Assembly: GCA_022819585.1 (NCBI GenBank)
Contig: JAJEGY010000040.1
Location: 1-42,553 of the forward strand
Direction of reading: 5' to 3'
Length of the DNA stretch: 42,553 nt
From: Dehalococcoidia bacterium
GTDB taxonomy: Bacteria; Chloroflexota; Dehalococcoidia; Lucifugimonadales; Lucifugimonadaceae
Below the pieces are notes generated by a model. The model ran no database searches. It saw only the letters and a list, made by a program, of their open reading frames with translations, and was not told the origin of the DNA. Below, piece by piece: positions 16,161 through 25,266 of the stretch (the stretch's first letter is position 1; every line of letters starts with the position of its first letter). A program made the translations under genes and the position numbers.

Positions 16161-17930
16161 ATGACCACTCAAGACACTTCGCAGCCAGAGATTCCAGAGA
16201 CTCGTCCTACGATGGCGGAGCTCGCCGACGATACTCCGCTGCGCGAGCGGATCATGGCGAGTGCGCGATCGATTCGGCAAGCGCTGGCATTGGCGGGAAC
16301 CCTGATTCTTGTTCTGGGCGCGCTCATTTGGATCTTCATAAGAGACCTCGAGAGCTACTCCTACATCGTGATGGGCATCGGTCTCGTGATCCTCTTGGTG
16401 GATGCGGCGATTTCGTTCGATGCTGTGCGATTTGCGGTCTTCGGGAGACGAGGGCGATACGGTCTGAATACTGCCATCGTGTTGATCGCATTTGTCGCGA
16501 TCGCGGTGGTTCTCAACTTCGTTATCTACTGGGCAGTCGGGCGCCCCGATCCTCCCGGCTTTTTGCGTGTAGACACCACGAGCACCAAACAGTTCATCGT
16601 CTCCGATCAGACCTTGAACACGCTCAAAAACCTGCGGGAACCAATTGAGGTCATCGCCTTCTTCCGTCGAAACACGCCTCAGCGTCAAGCAGCTTGGCGA
16701 GCAACTGAAGACTTGCTCAGCGAGTTCAGACGGCGGTCTACTGTTCAGCCATTGACTTTCCGGCTTGTAGATCCTGAACTCGAGCCGAACGTCGCGACGG
16801 AATACAGCATCACACAGTTCCCGTCCCTTGCCGTAGAGGCGACCGATAGTCGTCGGGTTGAAGTGATCCCCGGTTTGAATCCCAATCAAGGCCCCAACGT
16901 ATTCTCCGAACAGGACATCATTACCGGCCTTTTGGTGGTCAACCAGATCAGGCAGAAGACGGTGGTGTTCATAAGCGGTCACGCCGTACGTGACCTTTTG
17001 GACGACACACGTGGCGGCGACGGATATTCTCTGGCGGCGAGTGCTCTAGTGCGTGAGAACTACGCGATCGGCAATGAGACGATGCAGGAGCTGGGTCAAC
17101 GGTTACAGACAAACAACCCTGAACTCTTCCCGGCGGCAGTGATTTTCGCGGGTCCGACGAATGACATGACTGAGACAGAAGAGGGAATTCTGTTGGAATA
17201 CAGCCGCCGAGGCGGGAATATCCTATTGCTGCTTGAGCCTGAGGCTGCACCAGATTCTTTCAAGGGTTTCTTAGCACGCTACGGCGTCGGAGTCGGAGAT
17301 GGCACGGTCGTTGACACTGCTAGTTACGTCGCACCTAACCCAACATTCCTGCAGATCAAGAACACGAATAGCCAGTTGCCTGGACACCCGTTGACCGAGG
17401 ACTTTGATGTCCTTTACATGCCGGGCGCTACCTCGTTTTCCTACAGCATAGACCCGCAGACGATACCGCTAACCGACGAAGGGATACCTTACGTCCGTCA
17501 GGATTTGGTGGCGATCAGCACGCTCAACAGCTGGGCCGAGACGGACATCGAGAATATCGAGTTCCAAGTCGATGAGGACCAAGGCGGTCCGCATCCAGTA
17601 GCAGTGTCAGTCGAGGCCGTCTCTGAGATCGGTGGTAGTCCGCGGCGCGATGGCGATGAGTTGATTTCGACGCAGATGGTCTTGATAGGTGACACCGATT
17701 TCGCCAGCAATGCGTATTTCGGTTCAGCGAGAAACGGCGATCTTTTCGTCAATGCCGTGAACTATCTAGCCGACGACTATGAATTGATAACCCTACGCCC
17801 TAAGACGGTCGCTTTCCGCGAGTTGGTGCTAACCGAGTCGGAACGTAACTTCGTCCGATGGAGCGGTTGGCTCTTGATGCCTATACTCGTTGCGTTGGCC
17901 GGCATCTGGGCTTGGTGGAGAAGACGCTGA
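16161..17930 (+). CDS. GldG-like ABC-type auxiliary protein
   Basis: A 589-residue membrane-anchored protein. Three N-terminal helices (about 38-58, 68-88, 105-125) are followed by a large external domain of the ABC_transp_aux/GldG type, and a C-terminal helix (about 566-586) ending in WWRRR. Family hallmarks are the early FLRVDTTSTKQFIVSDQTL segment followed by TLKNLREPIEVIAFFR, and the later VVFISGHAVRDL and LVNAVNYLADD-type segments. It is assumed to work with the ATPase and permease of the same operon, holding or processing a surface-bound substrate. The substrate is unknown. The next gene starts 4 bases after its stop. Confidence 0.88.
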   Translation: MTTQDTSQPEIPETRPTMAELADDTPLRERIMASARSIRQALALAGTLILVLGALIWIFIRDLESYSYIVMGIGLVILLVDAAISFDAVRFAVFGRRGRYGLNTAIVLIAFVAIAVVLNFVIYWAVGRPDPPGFLRVDTTSTKQFIVSDQTLNTLKNLREPIEVIAFFRRNTPQRQAAWRATEDLLSEFRRRSTVQPLTFRLVDPELEPNVATEYSITQFPSLAVEATDSRRVEVIPGLNPNQGPNVFSEQDIITGLLVVNQIRQKTVVFISGHAVRDLLDDTRGGDGYSLAASALVRENYAIGNETMQELGQRLQTNNPELFPAAVIFAGPTNDMTETEEGILLEYSRRGGNILLLLEPEAAPDSFKGFLARYGVGVGDGTVVDTASYVAPNPTFLQIKNTNSQLPGHPLTEDFDVLYMPGATSFSYSIDPQTIPLTDEGIPYVRQDLVAISTLNSWAETDIENIEFQVDEDQGGPHPVAVSVEAVSEIGGSPRRDGDELISTQMVLIGDTDFASNAYFGSARNGDLFVNAVNYLADDYELITLRPKTVAFRELVLTESERNFVRWSGWLLMPILVALAGIWAWWRRR

Positions 17931-17933
17931 TCC

Positions 17934-18935
17934 ATGAGCTTAAGAGTCTCACTGGTTCTCGTGATCGCAGCATGCTGGATTGCGATCGGGGCATCGATTG
18001 TCGTCAAACAACTCGGGCAGACTGAGCGCACCGAGCAGCCACCGTTCTTCTTCACGCTCTCGCCTGACGACCTTCGTCACATCTCGATCACGAGCGGAGA
18101 AAACTCGACCTCGTGGCATTTCCGCGAGGACGAGCGGCGATGGTACTTCGACGACGAGAAGGATGTTCCTACGGCCCTCTATCGTTGGGGTGGTATCACT
18201 CAGCTTCTTGGCGGTCCACGTTCGCAACGTGAATTGAAGAAATCCGTCGACAATCCCGAGCTTTATGGTTTGGACGACCCGCTGCTCGCCATAACCGTCC
18301 AGCTGCGGGATGATCGACAACTGACCGTGGAGATGGGCAACCTGACGCCAGACGGAGGCGCTCACTACGCACGTCAGACGGGATACGACGAGTTATACAC
18401 GGTTGACTACTCGTGGGGAGATGTCATGCTCCGGCTAGTCGAAGAACCTCCATATCCTGAGTGGTTCTACACGATGGACCCGAACGAGGCGACCGAGATT
18501 CTGCTATTCGAGGGCAACGACGTCACTTCGGGCTATGGTTTGGACGAGGACCTCGACGAGTGGTTCGTCTGCGACCTGCCGGCCGGAGATCCTCCATGCA
18601 AGGGAACGACACCTGCCGATCTGGAACTCGTCACGGACTACCTAACTCACTTTGGCAACCCTGTGATCGATGGTGCGGAGCTGCTAAACGTCATCGACCC
18701 GGCCGAATACGAACCTTATGGAGTGGGCAGAGACGCGCCGTACGTTCATATCCGCCGCGAAGTTCAAGTCCGCGAATTGCTAACTGAGGTCTACCGGACA
18801 TCAATGATCATCGGCGGTGTCACACCGGACGGCAACTATCGATACGCGGTGGCGAACGAGACTCAGGACATCATCAGGGTCGATAGGGAATGGGCTGACA
18901 AGATGCTGACGATGTTTGATCTCAATCGTCAATAA
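17934..18935 (+). CDS. DUF4340-type membrane-anchored protein
   Basis: A 333-residue protein with an N-terminal membrane helix (about 4-24) and a soluble external part. It resembles DUF4340 proteins, which repeatedly follow GldG-like genes; the repeated YGLDDPLLAITVQL and YGLDEDLDEW elements and the W-x-F/L-x-D pattern fit that family. It starts 4 bases after the GldG-like gene, so the two are almost certainly co-translated. Role is unknown; it probably forms part of the extracytoplasmic side of the same complex. No clear terminator separates it from the convergent gene. Confidence 0.85.
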   Translation: MSLRVSLVLVIAACWIAIGASIVVKQLGQTERTEQPPFFFTLSPDDLRHISITSGENSTSWHFREDERRWYFDDEKDVPTALYRWGGITQLLGGPRSQRELKKSVDNPELYGLDDPLLAITVQLRDDRQLTVEMGNLTPDGGAHYARQTGYDELYTVDYSWGDVMLRLVEEPPYPEWFYTMDPNEATEILLFEGNDVTSGYGLDEDLDEWFVCDLPAGDPPCKGTTPADLELVTDYLTHFGNPVIDGAELLNVIDPAEYEPYGVGRDAPYVHIRREVQVRELLTEVYRTSMIIGGVTPDGNYRYAVANETQDIIRVDREWADKMLTMFDLNRQ

Positions 18936-18996
18936 TCGTCAACGTTCAGTCCCGTTCGTCTCATCTTTAGCCGCCGGATAGCTGGCTCTTTGACAT

Positions 18997-20124
18997 CTAA
19001 AGGGTCGGTGGCTCTTGTCGTCGCTTGGCTAATGCAATCGAACTCGCAGCGATCAGAACAACACCGATCAGCAACGCCCAGACCATCACCAATGGGGAAG
19101 TCGGTGATGTGCCGCCAGTCGCGGGCAACACCGGAGCAGGCTCAATCTCCGGTTCATCAGGCAAAGCAGGTGGTGTACCTGGTATCGCCGCGGCTACGTT
19201 GACTGGAATCGTGCTTGTGTAGCCGCACACAGTGAGCGACGGGACAACACGAACGGTCGACGACATTGCGGTTAAGGAGACGCCGTCGTCGCTCACCCCG
19301 ACCAGTTGTACATCGGCGATGTTACCGAGCAGACTGTTGGGAACCGGCACACAGATTGTCGCGACGTCATTGAGTCTGTAAGAGGATGCAGCGGCGCGAG
19401 CACTGTCGATGACGGCAACGGTGTACTTCGTTCCGCTCAAGGTGAACCTGTGGCCGGACATCCCAGCATTAGACGCCGGTCCGTTTTCATACATTCGGAC
19501 GCCAATGAATTCGGCGTTCGGCACGACTCCCGGTTCGGCGTTGATCGAGAAGCCCTCGCCGTTGAAGGTGCCGCCTGCTTCAGGCGTAAAGACTTCATAT
19601 TGGTTGCCATCAGAGTCATCCAGAACGGTTGGGATGGGGCCGGGGGGATTCACGGGGGTCCCGGGACCCTCGCCGATTTCTCCAGGTCTGCGAACTGTGA
19701 TGGTGAACGAGGTGCTGCAGGTGCCTCTGCAGTTCGATCCTGCGCTCACAGATACGGTGTAGCGCCCTGGACTGTCTGGTGCTCTATACCGGACTGAAGT
19801 GTTGCCCTCCCTGTTTGCCGGCAACTCACCACCTGTCGCTGACCAGCTGAAGACTACATCCGAGCCAAGGCTTTGATCTGGAACGTCTTGCACTCCGATG
19901 ACGTTGACTGACAAAGTCACTGTTTCACCTTGGTTGACTGACAGACTAGATACTGATGGAGTGATCTCCTTGATATATCCCGTCGGTTCAGGATCTTGTG
20001 CACGAACCGTCTCGACGGCAAACGAAGTTGCTACTGCTAACAATGTCACGAGTGCTACAACGATTACAGATGCTGTTGAGTAGAGCGTCAAATTGAACTT
20101 AGAACTGCGTGGGTATAGCGTCAT
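18997..20124 (-). CDS. secreted surface protein with LPATG sorting-like C-terminus
   Basis: A 375-residue exported protein. The N-terminus has a basic start, a hydrophobic core (about 17-37) and a likely cleavage after TVRA, before QDPEPTG. A beta-sandwich region resembling a PKD/Ig-like or invasin-like repeat follows (about 50-145, with a Cys pair in SNCRGTC). After a Pro/Gly linker comes a second beta-rich domain with the segment FTLSGTKYTVAVID. The C-terminus has LPATG at 333-337, a membrane helix, and KRRQ, as in cell-wall sorting signals. A Shine-Dalgarno-like AAGGGA lies 8 bases before the ATG. No sortase is in the window. Function is unknown; adhesion or envelope architecture is possible. 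Confidence 0.8.
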   Translation of the reverse strand: MTLYPRSSKFNLTLYSTASVIVVALVTLLAVATSFAVETVRAQDPEPTGYIKEITPSVSSLSVNQGETVTLSVNVIGVQDVPDQSLGSDVVFSWSATGGELPANREGNTSVRYRAPDSPGRYTVSVSAGSNCRGTCSTSFTITVRRPGEIGEGPGTPVNPPGPIPTVLDDSDGNQYEVFTPEAGGTFNGEGFSINAEPGVVPNAEFIGVRMYENGPASNAGMSGHRFTLSGTKYTVAVIDSARAAASSYRLNDVATICVPVPNSLLGNIADVQLVGVSDDGVSLTAMSSTVRVVPSLTVCGYTSTIPVNVAAAIPGTPPALPDEPEIEPAPVLPATGGTSPTSPLVMVWALLIGVVLIAASSIALAKRRQEPPTL

Positions 20125-20291
20125 TTGTTACATCCCTTGGTTGAGACGATACGAGTCACAGGTTTCACGGGCAACCGAAAAAGCATATGTGGTTTTCGCC
20201 CGCTTCCTTTGAAGTCTACAGTTTCCCCGCGCTGAAGCGAGCGATTGTTTCGTAGGACCAACCCCACATCGTGCCGATTAAGGTTCGGCAT
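20121..20291 (-). CDS. possible small ORF upstream of and overlapping the LPATG gene
   Basis: A 56-residue frame from an ATG at 20291 ends in a TGA that overlaps the ATG of the surface-protein gene as ATGA. The frame stays open back into the VWA gene. The product is basic and matches nothing I know. The same stretch also holds several short hairpins, for example GCCGA/TCGGC near 20275-20293, so a structured leader RNA is an equal alternative. The overlap is the only positive sign for coding. Confidence 0.2.
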   Translation of the reverse strand: MPNLNRHDVGLVLRNNRSLQRGETVDFKGSGRKPHMLFRLPVKPVTRIVSTKGCNK

Positions 20292-20332
20292 TTGGGCCGT
20301 CGGGTGCTTGCCGACCGCGATTACGCGTTGCT

Positions 20333-23300
20333 CTACGTAGTCAACCTCTTGTAAAGCATCAGCAACCGTTGTGGGAGCAGACTCACGTCTGGGAGAACTT
20401 CGTAGTTGAAGTCGTCCATCATCACCTTAAGGTAGTCGTGACCCTGCTTATCTACCGTCAGGCAGAAGGGGACGATGCCTTCGCGACGGGCCTCCATCAA
20501 TGCCATGCGAGTGTCGTGGACCGCGTACTCTTTCTCCACTCCCTCCCGACTGTAACCACGGTCTTGCGGGCGACCGTCGGAGATGAGGAAGAGGAATCGG
20601 GAACGAGAATCTTGGTTCGCCAACTTCTGGGTTGCATGTCGGATGGATGGACCCATTCGTGTGGCGTGCAGCGGGGCGATGCGATCGATTCGACGCGGAA
20701 TCTCGTCGGTGAATTTTTCGTCCAAGTCTTTGATCACGTAGAACTCGACGTTTTCACGACCATAGCCAGAGAAACCGTAGATTCCGTAGTCGTCACCGAG
20801 GGTTTCGAGAGCGTTTATCAGGAGGACTACCCCCTCTTTTTCGACGTCGACGATGCGTTTATAAGACTTGCGCAGGCCCTCGGTGCGGCGCGAGCGCAGC
20901 CAGACCATGTACTCGACCGGGTCATCGGGCGCGCCCCAGTCGTCGTTTGGGCGCTTCGCCTCTTCTATCGCCTCGGCGGTGGAAGCGGACATATCGAGCA
21001 GGAACGCGACCGCAACAGATCGTTCAGTCTTGTTGCGGCGCCAGTAGATCTTCTCATCTGGAGTGGAGCCCACACGTAGATCGATAACCGCCTCCAGCAT
21101 CGGGTCAAAGTCGAGCTCTTCACCGTCTTCGAGCCGCTTCTGCTTGCGATACATCTCCGGCATCACAAGCTCGAACTGTTTCTTGATCATCGTCAAGAGC
21201 GATGCGCGTTCGACGAGTGTGTCGCGGTAGAAACTTACATCGCCGCTACTCATCTCTTTTTCGTGCACCATGCACCATCGCGGGCGATATTCGTTGGCTC
21301 GGAAGTCCCATTCGTCGTAGACGTGCTGGTCGGGTGATGTCGGCGTGAGAGGGCCACCTTCCTCGTCGACGTGCTGCATCGGGCCGGACGGCTGGCTCTG
21401 CGCTTGCGGGTCCCGACGCTGCATCTCTTTGAGGAGGTTTTCGAGCATCTCGGCGAGTTCCGGCGACATCTCTTCGCCATCTTGCCCCTCTTGGATGTCG
21501 ATATCTGCCGAGTTCTTCATCATCTCCTGAAGCTGCTCTTGCGTGAGCGGCGTCATCTCACCCATGTCGTCGTCTGCGAACTCACCGCCCTCCATCATCT
21601 GCATCTGGGCTTGCGAAAGAAGCTGCGACAGTTCCGGTTTGAACTCGCCGCGGTAATCGATCTCTTGCGGTGAAGAGTAGTCTTGGTCTTCGCCGTCTTC
21701 CATGTCCTCAGAGTCTTCGGCGGATTCTTGGTCCTCACCAGTTCCTTCGCCGGGCTGCATCGACTCGATGAAGGCTTGGATGAGGCCTTGTAGATCCTGC
21801 TCTTCCTCCCCGTCGCCTTCTTGTTCGTCCTCTTCTTCGTCATCGTCAAGGTCTTCGAACTCGTCCTCGTTCAACTCCTCATTGCGCACTTCGGTTAGCC
21901 ATGCGCAGGCGCGTATCGTAGCTTCAGCAGCGTCCTCAACCAACGCGTCTTCGCGTTGCATCAACCTAACCAACCGGCGCAGCTTCCTAGCCACTTCCAT
22001 GTGGCGCTTAGGAGCAACGAGATCGGTAGATTGGCCCAGACTGATACGGATCATGAACTCGACCAGCGCCTCGCGGGCGGGGAGCTCAGTTATGTCAGGA
22101 CGAGAGCTCAGCGCGTCATCTTGGACTGATTTGAAACTGACGGCCAAGCCGCGATAGGCGTCCATCACCTTCGAGTCGACTCTCGTGCTCTCGAATATGG
22201 TGAATACATCGTTGCCGAGTTTTCGATCAGGGAAGAGATCGAAAAAACGGCTCATCGGAATCGACGCATGTTCGTCTTGGCCTTCTTTCTCTACCGCACC
22301 ATTTGTTGACGAGGTCGTTTCAGCTTGGGGTTTCTCCTCAATCTCGCTCGGGACAGCTTCGAGTGCTGATCCGTTGGCACTGTTGAGTTGAGAACGCAGA
22401 TCGGTGAACATCGTAGAAGGACGCTCAAAGCTGAACCGGAACGATCCAAACTCGATGTGCCCCGTCTGGTGCGTCGATATCACCTTGTAGAAGGCGAAGT
22501 TACGGTCTTTGCTCGGATGTCGATTGATGACCTTGGGCAGGTAGATAGTGGTGCCTTCTGTGGTCGGCAACTCCCCTTGGAACCAGCCGATGTTCTTGTC
22601 GACCAGTTGCTGCGCCGCTTGCACCTCAATTTCCTGTCCCGCCAACATTCGGCAATACATCCGAATGATCTCACGCACGCGGTCGAGTTCGACACTCGAA
22701 GACAACGCGTCAAGGACCTCATGCGAAAGGACCGACTCGTTCTTGAAATAGGCCTCTGCCGCGCTCTCCTTCTCGACCATCACCTGCATCCCGCGTGAGT
22801 GCCACTCGATGAGTTGCGGGAACGTCACTCGTTCGAGGACGCGCGGCCCCGTCGTCAAAAACGCCGACGATGCCTCAGCCGACCCTTCGGCGGCGATGCG
22901 ATGCGTCAAGTCGATCAACGTGTCTCGCCACTCGTGCCCTACTCCGCCAATCGCCCTAGCGCCGTCACGCATGACCCGAGAAGGATCGACACCCTCCTTG
23001 GTCGAAAGACGGTTCACCAAAGATATGAAACTGGAACGCTGTTCGCGCGGCATCTCAACGAGGGAATGTTGCGCGGCATCGAACATCGGCTGAACGTGCC
23101 GCCATGAGTTCTTCGCGACTGTATTGGAAAGGCCGATGAATGCTCCGGCATCCCTACCAAGTTTCGGGAATAGTTCGCCCCCAGTTTCGAGAGCGTCACC
23201 CGCCATGTCATAAGAGCGGTGGGATACTTCCTCTAGGAACTCCGCAAAACGCCTCAACTCGTCGAACGAAAGCGATTCGAGCAGTTTCGGCGTCGCTTCA

Positions 23301-23734
23301 AATAGCTTGCACGCGAGCGCCGACGACTTCCAAGTGCCGCGATAGAGTGCGCGGCAAGACTGCGCCCAATCGCTGATGTATCGCGGTCGCAACCTCTGGA
23401 TCGCACCCGGACTGGCGCGGAAATATGCGACCGCGAGACTCGGCGACGCGGTGCACAGTTGATCGCCGATCTTCACCCAACTGATGAACTGTCCGGCAGG
23501 AAGTTGACGCTGCACCATCGGCGATGCGTTGAACAACTCCGCACCTGCCTCCCACGACCGAACCGTGCGTTTCGAAATCAACAGCCCCAACTGTGCCCAA
23601 TCATCCAACTTGTCATCCGCCAACCGACCCGTCAGCGCATCCCTGGCGCGATCAAAGTTCGACTGAACAGGCGATGGGAAGCTGCCTAGCTCCGTCCGTA
23701 TGTTCATCATGGTCTGTTCGTTATATTGAGTCAT
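20333..23734 (-). CDS. large VWA-domain protein, NorD/CbbO-like partner of a MoxR ATPase
   Basis: A 1133-residue protein. The C-terminal ~230 residues are a von Willebrand A domain with an intact metal site: DMSAS (914-918), T1025 in HATRMG, and D1053 in ISDGRP. It resembles NorD/CbbO proteins, which act with MoxR/NorQ/CbbQ ATPases to remodel or activate metalloenzymes. Before it is a Glu/Asp-rich, probably disordered stretch (about 615-690). The first ~350 residues hold degenerate repeats of about 38-40 residues with F-x-A-S/T-P (68-72, 105-109, 145-149) each preceded by a Trp-containing helix. It is far longer than typical NorD. Its ATG overlaps the Nudix gene by 14 bases. The client enzyme is not in the window. 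Confidence 0.85.
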   Translation of the reverse strand: MTQYNEQTMMNIRTELGSFPSPVQSNFDRARDALTGRLADDKLDDWAQLGLLISKRTVRSWEAGAELFNASPMVQRQLPAGQFISWVKIGDQLCTASPSLAVAYFRASPGAIQRLRPRYISDWAQSCRALYRGTWKSSALACKLFEATPKLLESLSFDELRRFAEFLEEVSHRSYDMAGDALETGGELFPKLGRDAGAFIGLSNTVAKNSWRHVQPMFDAAQHSLVEMPREQRSSFISLVNRLSTKEGVDPSRVMRDGARAIGGVGHEWRDTLIDLTHRIAAEGSAEASSAFLTTGPRVLERVTFPQLIEWHSRGMQVMVEKESAAEAYFKNESVLSHEVLDALSSSVELDRVREIIRMYCRMLAGQEIEVQAAQQLVDKNIGWFQGELPTTEGTTIYLPKVINRHPSKDRNFAFYKVISTHQTGHIEFGSFRFSFERPSTMFTDLRSQLNSANGSALEAVPSEIEEKPQAETTSSTNGAVEKEGQDEHASIPMSRFFDLFPDRKLGNDVFTIFESTRVDSKVMDAYRGLAVSFKSVQDDALSSRPDITELPAREALVEFMIRISLGQSTDLVAPKRHMEVARKLRRLVRLMQREDALVEDAAEATIRACAWLTEVRNEELNEDEFEDLDDDEEEDEQEGDGEEEQDLQGLIQAFIESMQPGEGTGEDQESAEDSEDMEDGEDQDYSSPQEIDYRGEFKPELSQLLSQAQMQMMEGGEFADDDMGEMTPLTQEQLQEMMKNSADIDIQEGQDGEEMSPELAEMLENLLKEMQRRDPQAQSQPSGPMQHVDEEGGPLTPTSPDQHVYDEWDFRANEYRPRWCMVHEKEMSSGDVSFYRDTLVERASLLTMIKKQFELVMPEMYRKQKRLEDGEELDFDPMLEAVIDLRVGSTPDEKIYWRRNKTERSVAVAFLLDMSASTAEAIEEAKRPNDDWGAPDDPVEYMVWLRSRRTEGLRKSYKRIVDVEKEGVVLLINALETLGDDYGIYGFSGYGRENVEFYVIKDLDEKFTDEIPRRIDRIAPLHATRMGPSIRHATQKLANQDSRSRFLFLISDGRPQDRGYSREGVEKEYAVHDTRMALMEARREGIVPFCLTVDKQGHDYLKVMMDDFNYEVLPDVSLLPQRLLMLYKRLTT

Positions 23735-24359
23735 CGGCCAACTCTTCGATATCTAGATGCGACACCGTGTTGTGAATAATCCGCGCTGTCGCGCCCCAGA
23801 TGATCCTGCCTTCGTGCTCGATCGCGTCCCAGTTGCGAGTGATATCGTCGCGCATCAAGGTTATCTGTCTGCGCGCCGACGCGTCGGCCAACCGGCTCAC
23901 GGGGATATACGCAAAATCGTCCACCTCTTCCTCGGCAGGGACCAACTTCGCATCCTCGTAAATCTCCCCGGTGAACGGCCACACCTCAAAACCCGTCCCA
24001 GTGATCACCTTTGGCAACGGTCCCCAATACTCGATCTCCGTCTCGGGGACGCCGATCTCCTCGTGAGTTTCACGGAGTGCGGTCGCCTTCAACGAATCGT
24101 CCTTCGGTTCCGATACCCCGCCAGGAAAAGCCCATTCAGTCCGATGGTTTCCACGATGCGCCGCTCGTCTGATAAGCAGCAACGTGGCTTCGTCGTATCG
24201 GGAGGAAAATAGAACGGTCACGGCTGCTTGCCGCCGTGGCAACCCGGGGTCCATTTCGCCTTCTGGCGGCGCTGTCTCACCCTCTAAAGCGCTGATATGC
24301 GGGCGGGTAAGTTTGCGCTTGGCATATGCCATGAACTCGGATGCCGGAACGGTTCTCAC
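23721..24359 (-). CDS. Nudix hydrolase, CoA diphosphatase-like
   Basis: A 212-residue Nudix protein. The Nudix box is GGVSEPKDDSLKATALRE followed by THEEIGV, with Asp at the position of the first Glu, and a preceding LPRRQAAVTVLFSSRY segment with LLLIRRAAH and WAFPGG. This layout is that of the CoA pyrophosphatase (NudL/YeaB) branch, which cuts CoA into 3',5'-ADP and phosphopantetheine; that specificity is inferred. It starts with a GTG overlapping the TGA of the MoxR gene as GTGA and its end overlaps the VWA gene by 14 bases, so it is truly within the MoxR-VWA operon. The same operon starts with coaE, which fits a link to CoA. Confidence 0.88.
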   Translation of the reverse strand: MRTVPASEFMAYAKRKLTRPHISALEGETAPPEGEMDPGLPRRQAAVTVLFSSRYDEATLLLIRRAAHRGNHRTEWAFPGGVSEPKDDSLKATALRETHEEIGVPETEIEYWGPLPKVITGTGFEVWPFTGEIYEDAKLVPAEEEVDDFAYIPVSRLADASARRQITLMRDDITRNWDAIEHEGRIIWGATARIIHNTVSHLDIEELADDSI

Positions 24360-25249
24360 GGGAAGATCGAGGAAACTACCTCGTCGATACTGCGTTGGAC
24401 CTGAGCGTCGTCAGTGATGCCCCATGTCACCGCAACTTGGCACGCACGGCGCGGGCTAATGCCCTCGTTAATTAGCTTGGCCGCGTAGATAAGGACACGG
24501 GTGCTCGCGCCCTCTTCCAAGCCGTGCTCTCTTAGATTGCGGATCTTACCGCCGAGCGCAGCGAGCAATCCGGCACTCTCCTCATCGCAATCAGCCTCGT
24601 GAGCGATGATCGTGGCTTCGTGCTCCTCGTCCGGGAAATCGAACTCAAGGGCGACGAAGCGCTGCCGCGTGCTGTGTTTGAGGTCTTTCACAGCGTTCTG
24701 GTATCCGGGGTTGTACGACACGACCAAAAGGAACCCTTCCGCGGCATCGATAACTAACCCGAGCTTGTCGATAGTCAACGTCCGGCGGTGGTCGGTCAGC
24801 GGGTGGATGATGACCGTCGTGTCTTTGCGCGCTTCGACTACTTCGTCTAGGTAGCAGATGCCGCCTGATTTGACAGCGCGAGTTAACGGGCCATCCTGCC
24901 ATCGAGTACCGTCGCGGTCCAAAAGATATCGACCAATGAGGTCGGATGCCGTAAGGTCTTCGTGACATGCGACCGTGACCAATGGCATCGATTCTGCGCG
25001 ACCGTTAGCGCTTGTGTCGACTTTGGCGCTCGGTTTTGCAACCGTCAACTCCTCGCCCAAACGCCAAGACATGTGCTCCACGAACCGAGTCTTGCCAGTC
25101 CCAGTCGGGCCCTTCAGTAGCACCGGCACGCGCTGGTGATATGCGGCCTCGAAAATCTCGATCTCGTCTGCCAGCGGCAGATAGTACGGTTCCTCCGTGA
25201 GAACGTACTCTTCAATGATCGTCTGGTTGTAAAGCTGTTCAGTCGCCAT
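24356..25249 (-). CDS. MoxR-family AAA+ ATPase, NorQ/CbbQ-like
   Basis: A 297-residue AAA+ ATPase, presumed chaperone partner of the VWA protein encoded two genes downstream. Walker A is GPTGTGKT (47-54), Walker B ICYLDEV with D135/E136, sensor 1 N180 in VVSYNPGY, and arginines at 195 and 197 in a STRQRFVAL motif. The TASDLIGRYL segment is typical of NorQ/CbbQ. I chose the ATG at 25249, 17 bases after coaE; the longer frame would overlap coaE. A GTGA overlap joins it to the Nudix gene. Cytoplasmic; substrate unknown. Confidence 0.92.
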   Translation of the reverse strand: MATEQLYNQTIIEEYVLTEEPYYLPLADEIEIFEAAYHQRVPVLLKGPTGTGKTRFVEHMSWRLGEELTVAKPSAKVDTSANGRAESMPLVTVACHEDLTASDLIGRYLLDRDGTRWQDGPLTRAVKSGGICYLDEVVEARKDTTVIIHPLTDHRRTLTIDKLGLVIDAAEGFLLVVSYNPGYQNAVKDLKHSTRQRFVALEFDFPDEEHEATIIAHEADCDEESAGLLAALGGKIRNLREHGLEEGASTRVLIYAAKLINEGISPRRACQVAVTWGITDDAQVQRSIDEVVSSIFP

Positions 25250-25266
25250 TTGGCATCCAATCGGTG

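Noticed and set aside
15840..16982. 380-codon minus-strand frame opposite the ABC-2 permease and GldG-like genes
   Set aside because: It spans two well-supported genes on the other strand and has a His/Arg/Gln-rich composition without any domain pattern.
14382..18935. Gliding motility
   Set aside because: Only the GldA/F/G-like part is present; no gldB-D, gldK-N or spr genes are seen, and the same set occurs in non-gliding bacteria.
20369..21079. 236-codon plus-strand frame opposite the VWA domain
   Set aside because: It is antisense to the strongly supported VWA region with intact metal-binding motifs.
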